Source: UBA3700 sp964478025 (GTDB lineage: Bacteria > Bacillota > Clostridia > Christensenellales > UBA3700). From it: a stretch of 64,000 bases of DNA. Location of the stretch: the NCBI GenBank assembly GCA_964478025.1, contig CAYZGK010000004.1:41309-105308 (forward strand), written 5' to 3'. This document shows, one piece after another, positions 17,708 through 28,100 of this stretch. The notes below the pieces were generated by a model. The model made no database searches and was not told the origin of the DNA. It saw only the letters and a list, made by a program, of their open reading frames with translations. The first letter of the stretch is position 1, and each line of letters begins with the position of its first letter. Both the position numbers and the translations under genes were made by a program.

Positions 17708-17736
17708 TTGCTAAAAATTAGCCTTATTATTATAAT
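17708..17736 (+). promoter_or_regulatory. asnA promoter
   Basis: TTGCTA (17708-17713) and TATAAT (17731-17736) with a 17-base spacer. No T-box leader is present between the promoter and asnA, only about 25 bases of leader with GAGAGGG. Confidence 0.7.
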
Positions 17737-17767
17737 AATTAAGTTAAAGAAAAAGAGAGGGTGTTTT

Positions 17768-18775
17768 ATGGCACTAATTATACCAAAGGATTATAAGAAT
17801 GTTCTTTCAGTTAGAGAGACAGAAAGAGCAATAAAAACAGCAAGAACAATTTTTCAAAATGAATTATGTGAAAAATTAAATCTAGAAAGAGTAACAGCTC
17901 CAATGTTTGTAATGGCTGGAACTGGTATTAATGATGACTTAAATGGAACTGAAAGAGCAGTTTCTTTTGATATACTTCATTATAAAGGAGTAGAAGGTCA
18001 AGTTGTTCATTCTCTTGCAAAATGGAAGAGAATTGCACTTGCAAAATATGGCTTTAATGTAGGTGAAGGTATTTATACAAATATGAATGGTATTCGTCGT
18101 GATGAAGAGATGGATAACATTCACTCAATTTATGTTGATCAATGGGATTGGGAAAAAGTTATTTCTAAAGAACAAAGAAATATGGAATATCTTAAAAAGA
18201 CAGTTCAAGATATAGTAAATGCAATTGCTGATGCAAAAGAAGCCATTACAAAATTATATCCTCAACTTAACAAAAAGATATGTAGAGATGTAACTTTTAT
18301 TACAGCTCAAGAACTTGAAGATTTATATCCAAATTGTTCTCCAAAAGAAAGAGAATATAAATTTGTAAAGAAACATAAGACAATTTTTATTATGCAAATT
18401 GGTGATGTATTAAAATCAGGAGAAAAGCATGATGGAAGAGCTCCAGATTATGATGACTGGAAATTAAATGGCGATATCATTATGTATAATGAAATTCTAG
18501 ATATTGCTTTTGAAGTATCTTCTATGGGTATAAGAGTTGACGAAAAAGCACTTCGTGAACAACTAGCAAAATCTGAACATGAAGAAAGATTAGTATTACC
18601 TTTCCATAAAATGCTTTTAAATGGTGAATTACCATTAAGTATTGGTGGTGGTATTGGTCAATCAAGAATGTGTATGTTGCTTTTAGAAAAAGCCCACATT
18701 GGTGAAGTTCATACTTCAATTTGGCCAGAAGATATGATTAAAAAGTGTAAAGAAGCTGGAATAGAAATTCTTTAA
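17768..18775 (+). CDS. asnA: Aspartate-ammonia ligase (asparagine synthetase A)
   Basis: A 335-residue cytoplasmic enzyme making L-asparagine from L-aspartate, ammonia and ATP (AMP-forming). It is related to class II aminoacyl-tRNA synthetases. Seen: RVTAPMFV, TGINDDLNG, ERAVSFDI, the VHSLAKWKR element, GIYTNMNGIRRDE, YVDQWDWE and the motif 3-like GGGIGQSRMCMLLL near the end. Length fits the family (about 330). ATG at 17768 follows GAGAGGG; an earlier in-frame TTG at 17708 is the -35 of the promoter. Citrate synthase follows after 14 bases, so the two are co-transcribed. It uses ammonia, not glutamine. Confidence 0.97.
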   Translation: MALIIPKDYKNVLSVRETERAIKTARTIFQNELCEKLNLERVTAPMFVMAGTGINDDLNGTERAVSFDILHYKGVEGQVVHSLAKWKRIALAKYGFNVGEGIYTNMNGIRRDEEMDNIHSIYVDQWDWEKVISKEQRNMEYLKKTVQDIVNAIADAKEAITKLYPQLNKKICRDVTFITAQELEDLYPNCSPKEREYKFVKKHKTIFIMQIGDVLKSGEKHDGRAPDYDDWKLNGDIIMYNEILDIAFEVSSMGIRVDEKALREQLAKSEHEERLVLPFHKMLLNGELPLSIGGGIGQSRMCMLLLEKAHIGEVHTSIWPEDMIKKCKEAGIEIL

Positions 18776-18789
18776 TTAAAAGGAGAATC

Positions 18790-20160
18790 ATGGAAACCTA
18801 TAAGAAATTTTTAAGGGAAAATATGCCTAAAATCAAAAAGCTAACAAAGATCACTGAAAAATGTGATAAAATCTCTGCTGACTTATTTGAAAAGCATAAA
18901 GTTTTCAGAGGACTTAGAGATAATCAAGGACGTGGAGTTGTAACAGGTCTTACTGAAATTTCCGAAATTAATGCTTTTAGGTATACAGAAGATGGACAAA
19001 GAATCCCAATTGAAGGAGAGTGTTTCTTTAGAGGAATACCAATTCAACAATTAATCAATGGTGGTTCATATGATGGAAGATTTGGTTTTGAAGAAACAGC
19101 ATACCTTTTACTTTGTGGTAAACTTCCAAATAAAGAAGAATTAGACGATTTTATATATCTTTTAAGTGGTCTTAGACAATTGCCAGATACTTTCTTAAGA
19201 GACGTAATTTTAAAGGCTGTATCAGAAAATATTATGAACGCTATGGCAAAGTGTGTACTATCACTATATTCGTATGATGATAAAGCAGATGATTTGTCTA
19301 TAGAAAATGTTTTCATGCAATGTTTAAAATTGATTGCATGCTTCCCAATGCTTGCTGTTCATAGTTTTGAAGCTCACAAATATTATCATCAAGGAAAGAA
19401 CTTAAAAATAAGAATTCCAAAGCCTTATTTATCTACTGCTGAAAATATTCTTTATATGTTAAGAGGTACTGGTAAATATACACAAGAAGAAGCAAGACTA
19501 CTAGATGTATGTTTAATACTTCACGCTGAGCATGGTGGTGGTAATAACTCAACATTTACAACAAGAGTTGTAACATCATCAGGAACAGACACATATTCAG
19601 CAATTGCAGCGGCTTTAGGTTCATTAAAGGGTCCTAAACATGGTGGCGCAAATATTAAAGTTGTACAAATGATGGAAGATATAAAGGCTCATGTAAAGGA
19701 TTATTCTGATGAAGAAGTAAAAGGTTACTTAAAGAAAATCTTAGATGGTGAAGCATTTGATAAACAAGGTTTGATTTATGGTATGGGCCATGCAATTTAT
19801 TCATTATCTGATCCTCGTGCAAATGTTTTACAAGGATTATTATTTGATGAGAATTTACACTTTGAACATACTGAAGATTTTGAACTTTATAAACAAGTTT
19901 ATAAATTAGGTCCACAAGTTATAGCTGAGAATAAAAAGTTATTTAAAGGCGTTGCAGTTAATATTGATTTCTATACAGGATATATCTACAAAATGTTGCA
20001 TATATCTCAAGAATTGTTTACTCCAATTTTTGCTATAGCAAGAATAGCAGGATGGTCAGCTCATAGAATAGAGGAACTTATAAATCAAGGAAAGATTATT
20101 CGTCCAGCATATGTAGCCGTTGGAGAAAGACAAGAGTACGTTCCACTTCAAGATAGATAA
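18790..20160 (+). CDS. gltA: Citrate synthase
   Basis: A 456-residue enzyme condensing oxaloacetate and acetyl-CoA to citrate (or a 2-methylcitrate synthase relative). Active-site marks: HAEHGGGNNSTFT (His248 region), GPKHGGAN (His284), GMGHAIYSLSDPRA (His334) and NIDFYTG (Asp393), corresponding to the His-His-Asp catalytic set. It carries about 60 extra N-terminal residues compared with short bacterial forms, as many clostridial citrate synthases do. AAAAGGAG precedes ATG. Co-transcribed with asnA and ended by a GAAA-loop terminator. In an anaerobe this is likely to feed 2-oxoglutarate and glutamate synthesis, matching glutamate dehydrogenase 0.9 kb away. Confidence 0.93.
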   Translation: METYKKFLRENMPKIKKLTKITEKCDKISADLFEKHKVFRGLRDNQGRGVVTGLTEISEINAFRYTEDGQRIPIEGECFFRGIPIQQLINGGSYDGRFGFEETAYLLLCGKLPNKEELDDFIYLLSGLRQLPDTFLRDVILKAVSENIMNAMAKCVLSLYSYDDKADDLSIENVFMQCLKLIACFPMLAVHSFEAHKYYHQGKNLKIRIPKPYLSTAENILYMLRGTGKYTQEEARLLDVCLILHAEHGGGNNSTFTTRVVTSSGTDTYSAIAAALGSLKGPKHGGANIKVVQMMEDIKAHVKDYSDEEVKGYLKKILDGEAFDKQGLIYGMGHAIYSLSDPRANVLQGLLFDENLHFEHTEDFELYKQVYKLGPQVIAENKKLFKGVAVNIDFYTGYIYKMLHISQELFTPIFAIARIAGWSAHRIEELINQGKIIRPAYVAVGERQEYVPLQDR

Positions 20161-20179
20161 AAATAAGATTAATAAATAT

Positions 20180-20205
20180 GACTAGGGAAACCTAGTCAAT
20201 TTTTT
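20180..20205 (+). terminator. Intrinsic terminator after citrate synthase
   Basis: GACTAGG-GAAA-CCTAGTC (20180-20197) followed by AATTTTTT. Confidence 0.9.
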
Positions 20206-20265
20206 ACTTTGTAAAAATAAAGAAAAATTATAAACTTAGATATTTTTTTTATTAAACACATCTTG

Positions 20266-20301
20266 TATAATACATAAAACACCTAACTGAGTTATCAGTT
20301 A
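20266..20301 (+). promoter_or_regulatory. Rubrerythrin promoter with inverted repeat
   Basis: TATAAT (20266-20271) without a good -35. A perfect inverted repeat TAACTGA-GTTA-TCAGTTA (20284-20301) lies just past the predicted start site. It is a candidate operator for an oxidative-stress regulator or an mRNA hairpin; it does not match the PerR box I know. Confidence 0.5.
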
Positions 20302-20327
20302 AATTTAAGTGTATATATGAGGTAAGT

Positions 20328-20867
20328 ATGGAGAACAAGTACAAAGGAACACAAACAGAAAAGAATCTTGAAGCTGCTTTTGCTGGGGAATCACAAGCTA
20401 GAAATAAATACACCTATTTTGCATCTGTAGCTAAAAAAGAGGGTTATGAACAAATTGCAGCTTTATTTTTAAAAACTGCTGAAAACGAAAAGGAACATGC
20501 AAAGCTTTGGTTTAAAGAATTAAAAGGCATAGGAAACACATCTGAAAACTTAAGTGCTGCCGCTGATGGTGAAAATTATGAGTGGACTGATATGTATGAA
20601 AACTTTGCAAAAACAGCAGAAGAGGAAGGCTTTACAGAACTTGCGGCAAGATTTAGAGCAGTAGGTGCTATTGAAAAAGAACATGAGGAAAGATATAGAG
20701 CACTACTTCAAAATGTTGAATCTGCTAAAGTTTTTGAAAAAAGTGAAATTAAGGTATGGGAGTGTAGAAATTGCGGACATGTTGTCGTTGGTAAAAAAGC
20801 ACCGGAGGTTTGTCCGGTTTGCAATCACCCACAAAGTTTCTTTGAGATAAAAGAAAACAATTATTGA
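20328..20867 (+). CDS. rbr: Rubrerythrin
   Basis: A 179-residue peroxide-scavenging non-haem iron protein of anaerobes. The ferritin-like di-iron domain carries E.....AR..Y near 17-28, ENEKEHAKLW (ExxH, about 51-60) and AIEKEHEERY (about 111-120). The C-terminal rubredoxin-like domain has CRNCG and CPVCNHP (two CxxC pairs, about 145-165). Length fits the short rubrerythrins. It reduces hydrogen peroxide with electrons from NADH or rubredoxin partners in the cytoplasm. GAGGT precedes ATG. Single gene with its own promoter and terminator. Confidence 0.96.
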   Translation: MENKYKGTQTEKNLEAAFAGESQARNKYTYFASVAKKEGYEQIAALFLKTAENEKEHAKLWFKELKGIGNTSENLSAAADGENYEWTDMYENFAKTAEEEGFTELAARFRAVGAIEKEHEERYRALLQNVESAKVFEKSEIKVWECRNCGHVVVGKKAPEVCPVCNHPQSFFEIKENNY

Positions 20868-20892
20868 TTTTTTATCATGAAAATTTAAAAAG

Positions 20893-20916
20893 ACATCCAA
20901 AAAGGGTGTTTTTTTT
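20893..20916 (+). terminator. Intrinsic terminator after rubrerythrin
   Basis: ACATCC (20893-20898) pairs with GGGTGT (20904-20909), then eight T. Confidence 0.8.
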
Positions 20917-20925
20917 GTAGTTTAT

Positions 20926-21006
20926 CAACACTGTGACACACAAGTGTTGCATTAACAAAAATATATAAAAATCAAGTCTTTTTTTTAAAAATTTACATAG
21001 TATAAT
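20926..21006 (+). promoter_or_regulatory. Glutamate dehydrogenase upstream region
   Basis: TATAAT at 21001-21006, no clear -35. A perfect 7-base inverted repeat CAACACT-N10-AGTGTTG (20926-20949) lies about 50 bases upstream of the -10, a position suited to an activator. Confidence 0.5.
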
Positions 21007-21051
21007 AAATTTTAGTGATAAGGTTATTTTATGATAAGGAGGGAAAATAAA

Positions 21052-22305
21052 ATGGCTTATGATGCATATGAGAATTTCTTATCTGTTGTAGATAAGGCTG
21101 CAAAAGCTGTTGGAATGGATGAACAGGATTATATATCCATAAAATATCCAGAACGAGAGCTTAAAGTATCACTTCCAGTTAGAATGGATGATGGTAAGAT
21201 TAAGGTGTTTGAAGGATATCGTGTACAACATTGTTCTTCAAGGGGCCCATGTAAGGGAGGTATTAGATATCACCAAGACTCGGATATTACAGAAGTTAGA
21301 GCACTTGCTGCATGGATGAGTTTTAAGTGTGCTGTTGTTAATATTCCTTATGGTGGTGCAAAGGGTGCAATTAAAGTTGATCCATCAACTTTATCTAAAG
21401 GTGAACTTGAAAGATTAACAAGAAGATACACAGCTTCAATTTTGCCAATAATTGGACCACAAAAAGATATTCCTGCGCCAGATGTTAACACAAATGCTCA
21501 AATAATGGACTGGGTAATGGATACTTATTCAATGATGAGTGGTTATACAATTCCAGGTGTTGTTACAGGTAAAGATTTAGCCGTAGGTGGCTCAATTGGT
21601 CGTCCTGAGGCAACGGGCCGTGGTGTTATGATTATAACGCTTCAACTTTTAAAGAAATTAGGTATTGATCCAAATAATATTTCAATTGCAATTCAAGGTA
21701 TGGGAAATGTTGGTGCAACAGCAGCAAAACTTCTATATGAACAAGGTTGTAAGATTGTAGCAGTATCAGATGTTTCTGGTGGTATTAGAAATGAAAACGG
21801 ATTAAATATTAAAGAAGTTTTAGCATTTATTGGAAATAAGCAAAGATTCTTAAAAGATTATGTTGCACAAGGTGTTGAGCATATAGATAATCAACAATTA
21901 TTGACAACAAAATGTGATTTATTAATTCCAGCAGCTATGGAAAATCAAATTACAGTAGATAATGCTGATAAATTACAATGTAAGTATATTGTAGAAGCCG
22001 CTAATGGTCCTACAACAAAAGATGCTGATGAAATTTTGGATAAGAGAGGAATAATCTTAGTCCCAGATATTTTAGCAAACGCTGGTGGTGTTACTGTTTC
22101 ATACTTTGAATGGGTACAAAATATTCAATCACTAGCTTGGGATTTAGATGATGTTAATTCTATGCTTGAAAAAATTATGATTAAAGCTTGGAATGAATTA
22201 GATAAGAGAGCAACAGATGCTAAGTTAACATATAGATTAGCAGCATATGTTGTAGCTATTGAGAGAATTTCAAAAGCTAAGAAATTAAGAGGAATTTTCC
22301 CTTGA
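21052..22305 (+). CDS. gdhA: Glutamate dehydrogenase
   Basis: A 417-residue Glu/Leu/Phe/Val dehydrogenase that interconverts 2-oxoglutarate plus ammonia and glutamate using NAD(P)H. Seen: YRVQHCSSRGPCKGGIRYH with the substrate-binding lysine, the PYGGAKGA segment holding the catalytic lysine, DIPAPDVNT, GRPEATGRG, the Rossmann GMGNVG element and NAGGVTVSYFEW. Length is typical of hexameric NAD-type enzymes. ATG 21052 follows AAGGAGGG; an upstream ATG at 21031 lies before that site and is rejected. Monocistronic. With asnA and citrate synthase nearby it makes an ammonia-using nitrogen node. Confidence 0.96.
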   Translation: MAYDAYENFLSVVDKAAKAVGMDEQDYISIKYPERELKVSLPVRMDDGKIKVFEGYRVQHCSSRGPCKGGIRYHQDSDITEVRALAAWMSFKCAVVNIPYGGAKGAIKVDPSTLSKGELERLTRRYTASILPIIGPQKDIPAPDVNTNAQIMDWVMDTYSMMSGYTIPGVVTGKDLAVGGSIGRPEATGRGVMIITLQLLKKLGIDPNNISIAIQGMGNVGATAAKLLYEQGCKIVAVSDVSGGIRNENGLNIKEVLAFIGNKQRFLKDYVAQGVEHIDNQQLLTTKCDLLIPAAMENQITVDNADKLQCKYIVEAANGPTTKDADEILDKRGIILVPDILANAGGVTVSYFEWVQNIQSLAWDLDDVNSMLEKIMIKAWNELDKRATDAKLTYRLAAYVVAIERISKAKKLRGIFP

Positions 22306-22328
22306 TTTAGTTAAGTAAAACACACTTA

Positions 22329-22366
22329 GGCAAGTACTTATAAAATGGTACTTGCCATTTTTTTTA
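22329..22366 (+). terminator. Intrinsic terminator after gdhA
   Basis: GGCAAGTAC (22329-22337) pairs with GTACTTGCC (22348-22356), followed by nine T-rich bases. Confidence 0.9.
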
Positions 22367-22444
22367 TGAAAGGACTTGAAAAAATATTTTTTTTCGGCTA
22401 TTATAACATTGAATATTAAAATAGTCGAAAATTTAGAGGTAGAT

Positions 22445-23668
22445 ATGTACATAAAAAGACATGCTGAAAAAACTACAAAAGAGCTTGCGCAAATGTTTGG
22501 TGCTGTATTAATTGCAGGGCCTAGACAGGTGGGTAAAACTACTATGCTTGAAAAAATAACAAAGGGAGTTAATTATATTTCATTAGATGACCCTGTTATG
22601 AGGGCAAGTGCAAAGGTAGAAACGGGCACGTTCTTTAAAGATAATCCGCCTCCTGTTTTTGTTGATGAGATACAAAAAGTTCCAGAACTTTTTGAACAAA
22701 TAAAACTTATTATTGATAAATCACATAAAAAAGGTCAATTTTTTATGTGTGGTTCACAACAATTTCAAATGATGAAAGGTGTTAGTGAATCTCTTGCTGG
22801 AAGGATTGGATTGTGTACATTACTTGGGCTTTCTCTGCGTGAAGTTCAAGGAATTTTGTGCGATTTACCATTTTTACCATCTAATTTCTATTTAAGTAAA
22901 AGAAGAGAAGATTTTAAAGATATATCTTATAAAGATATATGGGGTATTATACATAGAGGCTTAATGCCAGAATTATATACTAACAAAAAAAATAGATGGG
23001 AATTATTTTATTCTGGCTATGTTGGAACGTATATAGAAAGAGATGTAAAGGAATTTACAGAGATAGGAAACACAATTAAGTTTACAAACTTTATGGTAGC
23101 AGCAGCTGCTATGACAGGACAACTTTTAAACTTAACATCACTTGCTCGTGATGTAGGGGTAAGTGTTCCTACAATAGAAAGATGGCTTTCAATCTTAGTT
23201 GCCTCTAATATAGTTTATCTTTTACCACCTTATTCTAATAATGTCTTAAAGCGTGCAGTTAAAACTCCAAAATTGTATTTTTTGGATACAGGACTTGTTG
23301 CATATCTTACAAAGTGGAGTTCTCCTGAAGTTTTAAAAAATGGCGCAATGGCAGGGCATATATTTGAAACATTTGTAGTATCTGAAATAATAAAAAGTTA
23401 TTACAATGCCGGAATAATTAATCCGCCAATATACTTTTATAGAGATAAAGATATGAATGAAATAGATATTCTGATTGAGGAAAATGGTGTGTTATATCCA
23501 CTAGAAATTAAAAAACATGCTGATCCAAAAAAATCCGATGCTAAAGCATTTAACATTATAGATAACATACAAAATGTGAAAAGAGGACAAGGTGGTATTA
23601 TTTGCCTTTATGATAAGCTCGTGACTTTAGATGAGGGTGTTAAAGTAATTCCTGTAAATTATTTATAA
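22445..23668 (+). CDS. AAA_14/DUF4143 ATPase
   Basis: A 407-residue P-loop ATPase of the AAA_14 plus DUF4143 group (COG1373). Walker A GPRQVGKTT is at about 30-38, Walker B VFVDEIQK at about 75-82, sensor MCGSQQF near 106, then SLAGR. A winged-helix-like segment (GVSVPTIERWLSIL) precedes the DUF4143 part, which ends with NEIDILIEENGVLYPLEIKK, a D...E.K pattern like PD-(D/E)xK nucleases. Role unknown; relatives are often in accessory or mobile regions. ATG 22445 follows GAGGT; the open frame extends upstream to 22376 with no ribosome site. Monocistronic. Confidence 0.88.
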   Translation: MYIKRHAEKTTKELAQMFGAVLIAGPRQVGKTTMLEKITKGVNYISLDDPVMRASAKVETGTFFKDNPPPVFVDEIQKVPELFEQIKLIIDKSHKKGQFFMCGSQQFQMMKGVSESLAGRIGLCTLLGLSLREVQGILCDLPFLPSNFYLSKRREDFKDISYKDIWGIIHRGLMPELYTNKKNRWELFYSGYVGTYIERDVKEFTEIGNTIKFTNFMVAAAAMTGQLLNLTSLARDVGVSVPTIERWLSILVASNIVYLLPPYSNNVLKRAVKTPKLYFLDTGLVAYLTKWSSPEVLKNGAMAGHIFETFVVSEIIKSYYNAGIINPPIYFYRDKDMNEIDILIEENGVLYPLEIKKHADPKKSDAKAFNIIDNIQNVKRGQGGIICLYDKLVTLDEGVKVIPVNYL

Positions 23669-23768
23669 TAAACATGGGATACAAGTGCTATAAAACGTTT
23701 ATTTTTCTTTACAACGCACGTATATATATTTATAATTAAAATAATTACGTAAGACTTAAGGAAACTAA

Positions 23769-25139
23769 ATGAAAATAGCTATATATAGTATTTCGATTGT
23801 ACTTTTAATTATTTTATCAGGAATATTTTCTGCTGCAGAGACAGCATATTCTTCATTATCTAAACTAAAGTTTAAGGCATGGTCTGAGGAAAAGGGCAAA
23901 AAATTTAATTGGGCTGCTGCTTTAGGGGATAATTACGAAAAACTTTTATCAACAATTCTTATTGGAAATAATATCGTTAATATAAGTGCAGCATCTTTAG
24001 GCACATTATTATTTACTGAATTATTAAAAAATAATGCATCTTTAGGTAGTTTAATTTCTACTATTGTTATTACAATTGTAGTACTTCTTTGTGGTGAAGT
24101 TGGACCTAAAACTTTAGCAAAGAGAAATCCAGAACCAATTGCATTAAATACAGCATTATTTATTTTGATTTTATTCTACGTGTTCTATCCATTTAACTTA
24201 ATATTAGGTGCATGGCAAAAATTACTTAGAAAAATTGTTAAGAAAGAGGCAGTACAACAAATTACTGATGATGATTTAATTAATATTGTTGAAGAAGCAG
24301 AAAACTCTGGAAACATAGATGAAGATGAATCTGAACTTATTCAAAATGCAATTAACTTTGATGATTTAACAGTTGAGGATGCTTTAACAGCTCGTGTTGA
24401 TGTAGTTGCTATTGATGTAAAATCTTCAATGGATAAAGTTCTTGAGGTATTTAGAGAATCTGGCTATTCAAGACTTCCTGTTTATAAAGGTTCAATTGAT
24501 AACATCGTAGGTATATTAAACGAAAAAGATTTTTATAAAGCATATACAACAGGTACAGAAACAAAGATTAGAAATATTATGTCAAAGAATATAATTTCTA
24601 TTCCTGGTTCAACACCACTTCCAGATATCTTGGAAAGATTACAAAAAGGTAAAATGCATATGGCAATTGTAATCTCAGAAGATAGAGGAGGAATATCTGG
24701 TATTATAACTCTTGAGGATATTCTTGAGGAACTTGTTGGTGAAATATGGGACGAACATGATGATATTCGTGAACCTGTTAAGAAAATATCTGATAATGAA
24801 TATGAAGTTTTAGGTGATTATACTTTGGATGATTTCTTTGATTTATGTAACATAGACGAAGATTCTGATGATTATGATCCTGTAAAGGTAAGTGGATTTA
24901 TTTCGATGCTTTTAGGAAGAGCTCCAGTTGTTGGAGATGAAGTTGATTTCCAAAATTTACATATCACAGTACTTGAGGTTGAATATAACAAAATTATCTC
25001 ATGTAATGTAAAGATAAAAGATAAGAAAGAGGAAGAAGAAAATAACGACTTTTTAATCCGTGGATTAGGTCGTGGAAATGATAATAATAATGAAAATAAT
25101 GAAAATGAAGAAGATTTAGACAAATCGGAGGATAAATAA
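23769..25139 (+). CDS. CNNM/HlyC-CorC family transporter protein
   Basis: A 456-residue membrane protein with an N-terminal DUF21/CNNM domain (about 1-185, four helices, starting with GIFSAAETAYSSL and containing LLSTILIGNNIVN and EVGPKT), a CBS pair (about 205-325, LTARVDVVAI and VVGILNEKDF) and a C-terminal CorC/HlyC domain (about 340-425). Related proteins are linked to magnesium or cobalt efflux. The last 30 residues are Asn/Glu/Asp-rich. The stop is one base before the ileS start, so these genes are in one run. AAGGAAA precedes ATG. Confidence 0.93.
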   Translation: MKIAIYSISIVLLIILSGIFSAAETAYSSLSKLKFKAWSEEKGKKFNWAAALGDNYEKLLSTILIGNNIVNISAASLGTLLFTELLKNNASLGSLISTIVITIVVLLCGEVGPKTLAKRNPEPIALNTALFILILFYVFYPFNLILGAWQKLLRKIVKKEAVQQITDDDLINIVEEAENSGNIDEDESELIQNAINFDDLTVEDALTARVDVVAIDVKSSMDKVLEVFRESGYSRLPVYKGSIDNIVGILNEKDFYKAYTTGTETKIRNIMSKNIISIPGSTPLPDILERLQKGKMHMAIVISEDRGGISGIITLEDILEELVGEIWDEHDDIREPVKKISDNEYEVLGDYTLDDFFDLCNIDEDSDDYDPVKVSGFISMLLGRAPVVGDEVDFQNLHITVLEVEYNKIISCNVKIKDKKEEEENNDFLIRGLGRGNDNNNENNENEEDLDKSEDK

Positions 25140-25140
25140 G

Positions 25141-28100
25141 ATGTACGATAAAGTAGATTCTAGTATGAACTTCTTAGATAGAGAAAAAGAAGTTTTAAAG
25201 TTCTGGAAAGATAATGATGTTTTTCCAAAGAGTATTGAACAAAATGAGGGGAAAGAAGAATTTTCTTTCTATGATGGACCTCCAACAGCCAATGGTATGC
25301 CACATATAGGACACGTACTTACTCGTGTTATTAAGGATATTATTCCAAGATATAAGACAATGAAGGGATACCACGTTTTAAGAAAGGCTGGTTTTGATAC
25401 TCATGGTCTTCCTGTTGAACTTCAAGTTGAAAAAGAACTTGGAATGGATGGTAAGGAAGAAATTGAAGCATACGGAATTGAACCATTTATTAAAAAGTGT
25501 AAAGAGTCTGTTTGGAAATATAAAAACGAATGGATAAAGATGTCAGATAAAGTTGCTTACTGGTGCGATATGGAGCACCCATATATAACATATGAGGATG
25601 ACTATATTGAATCAGAATGGTGGGCTTTAAAGACTATTTCAGATAAAGGTTTATTATACAAAGGTCACAAAATTGTTCCATATTGTCCTCGTTGTGGTAC
25701 AGCATTATCTTCTCACGAAGTTGCTCAAGGCTACAAGGATGTAAAGGAAATTTCTGTATTTGCAAAGTTTAAGAGAGTTGGCAAGGAAGGTTATTTCTTA
25801 GCATGGACAACAACTCCATGGACACTTCCATCAAACGTTGCACTATGTATGAACGCTGATGAAAATTATGTAGAGATAAAAGCAGAGGATGGTCAAGTTT
25901 ATGTTCTTGCCGAAGCTTTAGCTTCTAAATTATTTGAAAACTATGAAACTATTTCTACAAAGAAAGGTAAGGAATATGAATATGCAGAATATGAACCTTT
26001 ATATAATTGCTATAATGGCGACAAAAAGGCTTTCTATGTAGTTAATGACCCATATGTAACATTAACTGATGGTACAGGTATCGTTCATATTGCTCCTGCA
26101 TTTGGTGAAGATGACTATAAGGTTGGTAAAAAGTATGATTTACCTTTTGTACAAATGGTTGATGATAAAGGTAATATGAAGAAAGAGACTCCTTTTGCTG
26201 GTATATTCTGTAAAGATGCAGATAAGTTAGTAATTAAGGATTTATATGAAAGAGGTTTATTGTTCAAAGAATTAAAATTTGAACATAGCTATCCATTCTG
26301 CTGGAGATGTAACACACCACTTTTATATTATGCTAGATCTTCATGGTTTATTAAGATGACAGACCCAACTGTTAAGGCAAACCTACTAAAGAATAATGCT
26401 TCAGTAAACTGGATGCCTCCAACAATTGGTACAGGAAGAATGGGTAACTTCTTAGAGAACGTTATTGACTGGGGTATTTCAAGAGAAAGATATTGGGGAA
26501 CTCCACTTCCAATTTGGGTATGTAAAGATTGTGGTAAGATTAAAGTTATTGGTTCAAGAGAAGAACTTAGAAAATATGGTAATTTAGACCATGATATTGA
26601 GTTACATAGACCATACCTTGATGATGTTAAGTTTAAGTGTGAATGTGGTGGCGATATGTATAGAACTCCAGAAGTACTAGATTGCTGGTTTGACTCTGGT
26701 TCTATGCCTTTTGCACAACTTCATTATCCATTTGAAAACAAGGAATTATTTGAAGCTCATTATCCAGCTGACTTTATATCTGAGGCAGTTGACCAAACAA
26801 GAGGATGGTTCTATACATTACTTGCAATATCTACAATATTATTCAATAAATCTCCATTTAAGAATTGTATTGTTTTAGGTCACGTTAATGATAAGAATGG
26901 TATTAAGATGAGTAAGCATATTGGAAACGTTGTTGATCCAAACTCAGTTTTAGATGTTCAAGGTGCAGATGCTATACGTTGGTATTTCTACTCATCATCA
27001 GCTCCATGGCTTCCAACTCGTTTCTCAGCAGATAATGTTTCAGAATCTCAAAGAAAGTTTATGGGAACACTTTGGAACTCTTATTCATTCTTTGTTTTAT
27101 ATGCAAATATTGATGGTTATGATCCAACAAAATATTCATTAAAAGATTGTAAGTTATCTCATATGGATAAATGGATATTATCTAACTTAAATACAGTTGT
27201 TGATACAGTAGATAAGAACTTAGATCAATACAAAATTACAGAATCAACTCGTGTACTACAAGATTTTGTTGATGTACTTTCTAACTGGTACATAAGACGT
27301 GGTAGAGAAAGATACTGGGCTAAAGACATGACAGATGACAAGATTGCTGCATATACAACTTTATATACAGTACTTGTAACATTAGCTAAGGTTTTAGCTC
27401 CATTCACTCCATTTATGTCAGAATCAATTTATAGAAACTTAGTAACTAACTTTGATAAGAACGCTCCAATTTCTGTACATTTATGTTCATATCCAGTTGC
27501 TGATAAATCTATGATAGATAAAGATCTTGAAAAAGATATGGATGTTGTTTTAAAGGCAGTAGCATTAGGAAGAGCTGTAAGAGCTAAAGCTAATTTAAAG
27601 AATAGACAACCTCTTGCTGAGTTATTTATTTTAACAGACGCTAAACTTGCAGATGAAAAGATGTTAACTTTAGTTGCTGATGAACTTAACGTAAAGAAAG
27701 CTGAAATTGTTTCAGATAATGCTAAGTTTATGACTTATGAATTAAAGCCTCAATTAAAGACTTTAGGACCAAAGTATGGTAAGTCATTAGGCGGAATTAG
27801 AGAGCATTTATCTAAGGTTAGTGGAACAAGCGAAGCAAATGATATTGTAAATTTAGTAAACGCTGGAAATACATATAAGTTCAATGTAGGAGATGTTGAG
27901 GTTGAATTAACAAAAGAGGATATCTTAGTTAATCCAATTAATAAGGCAGGATATGCATTAGAATCAGATAACAATATGACAGTAATTTTAGATACTAATT
28001 TAACTCAAGATTTAATTGATGAAGGTATTTCAAGAGAATTAACTTCAAAGATTCAAACAATGAGAAAAGAAGCTGGATTTGAAGTTACAGACCATATTAT

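Noticed and set aside
17640..17767. T-box leader for asnA
   Set aside because: No AGGGTGGNACCGCG-like core or specifier helix; the promoter lies only about 30 bases upstream of the start.
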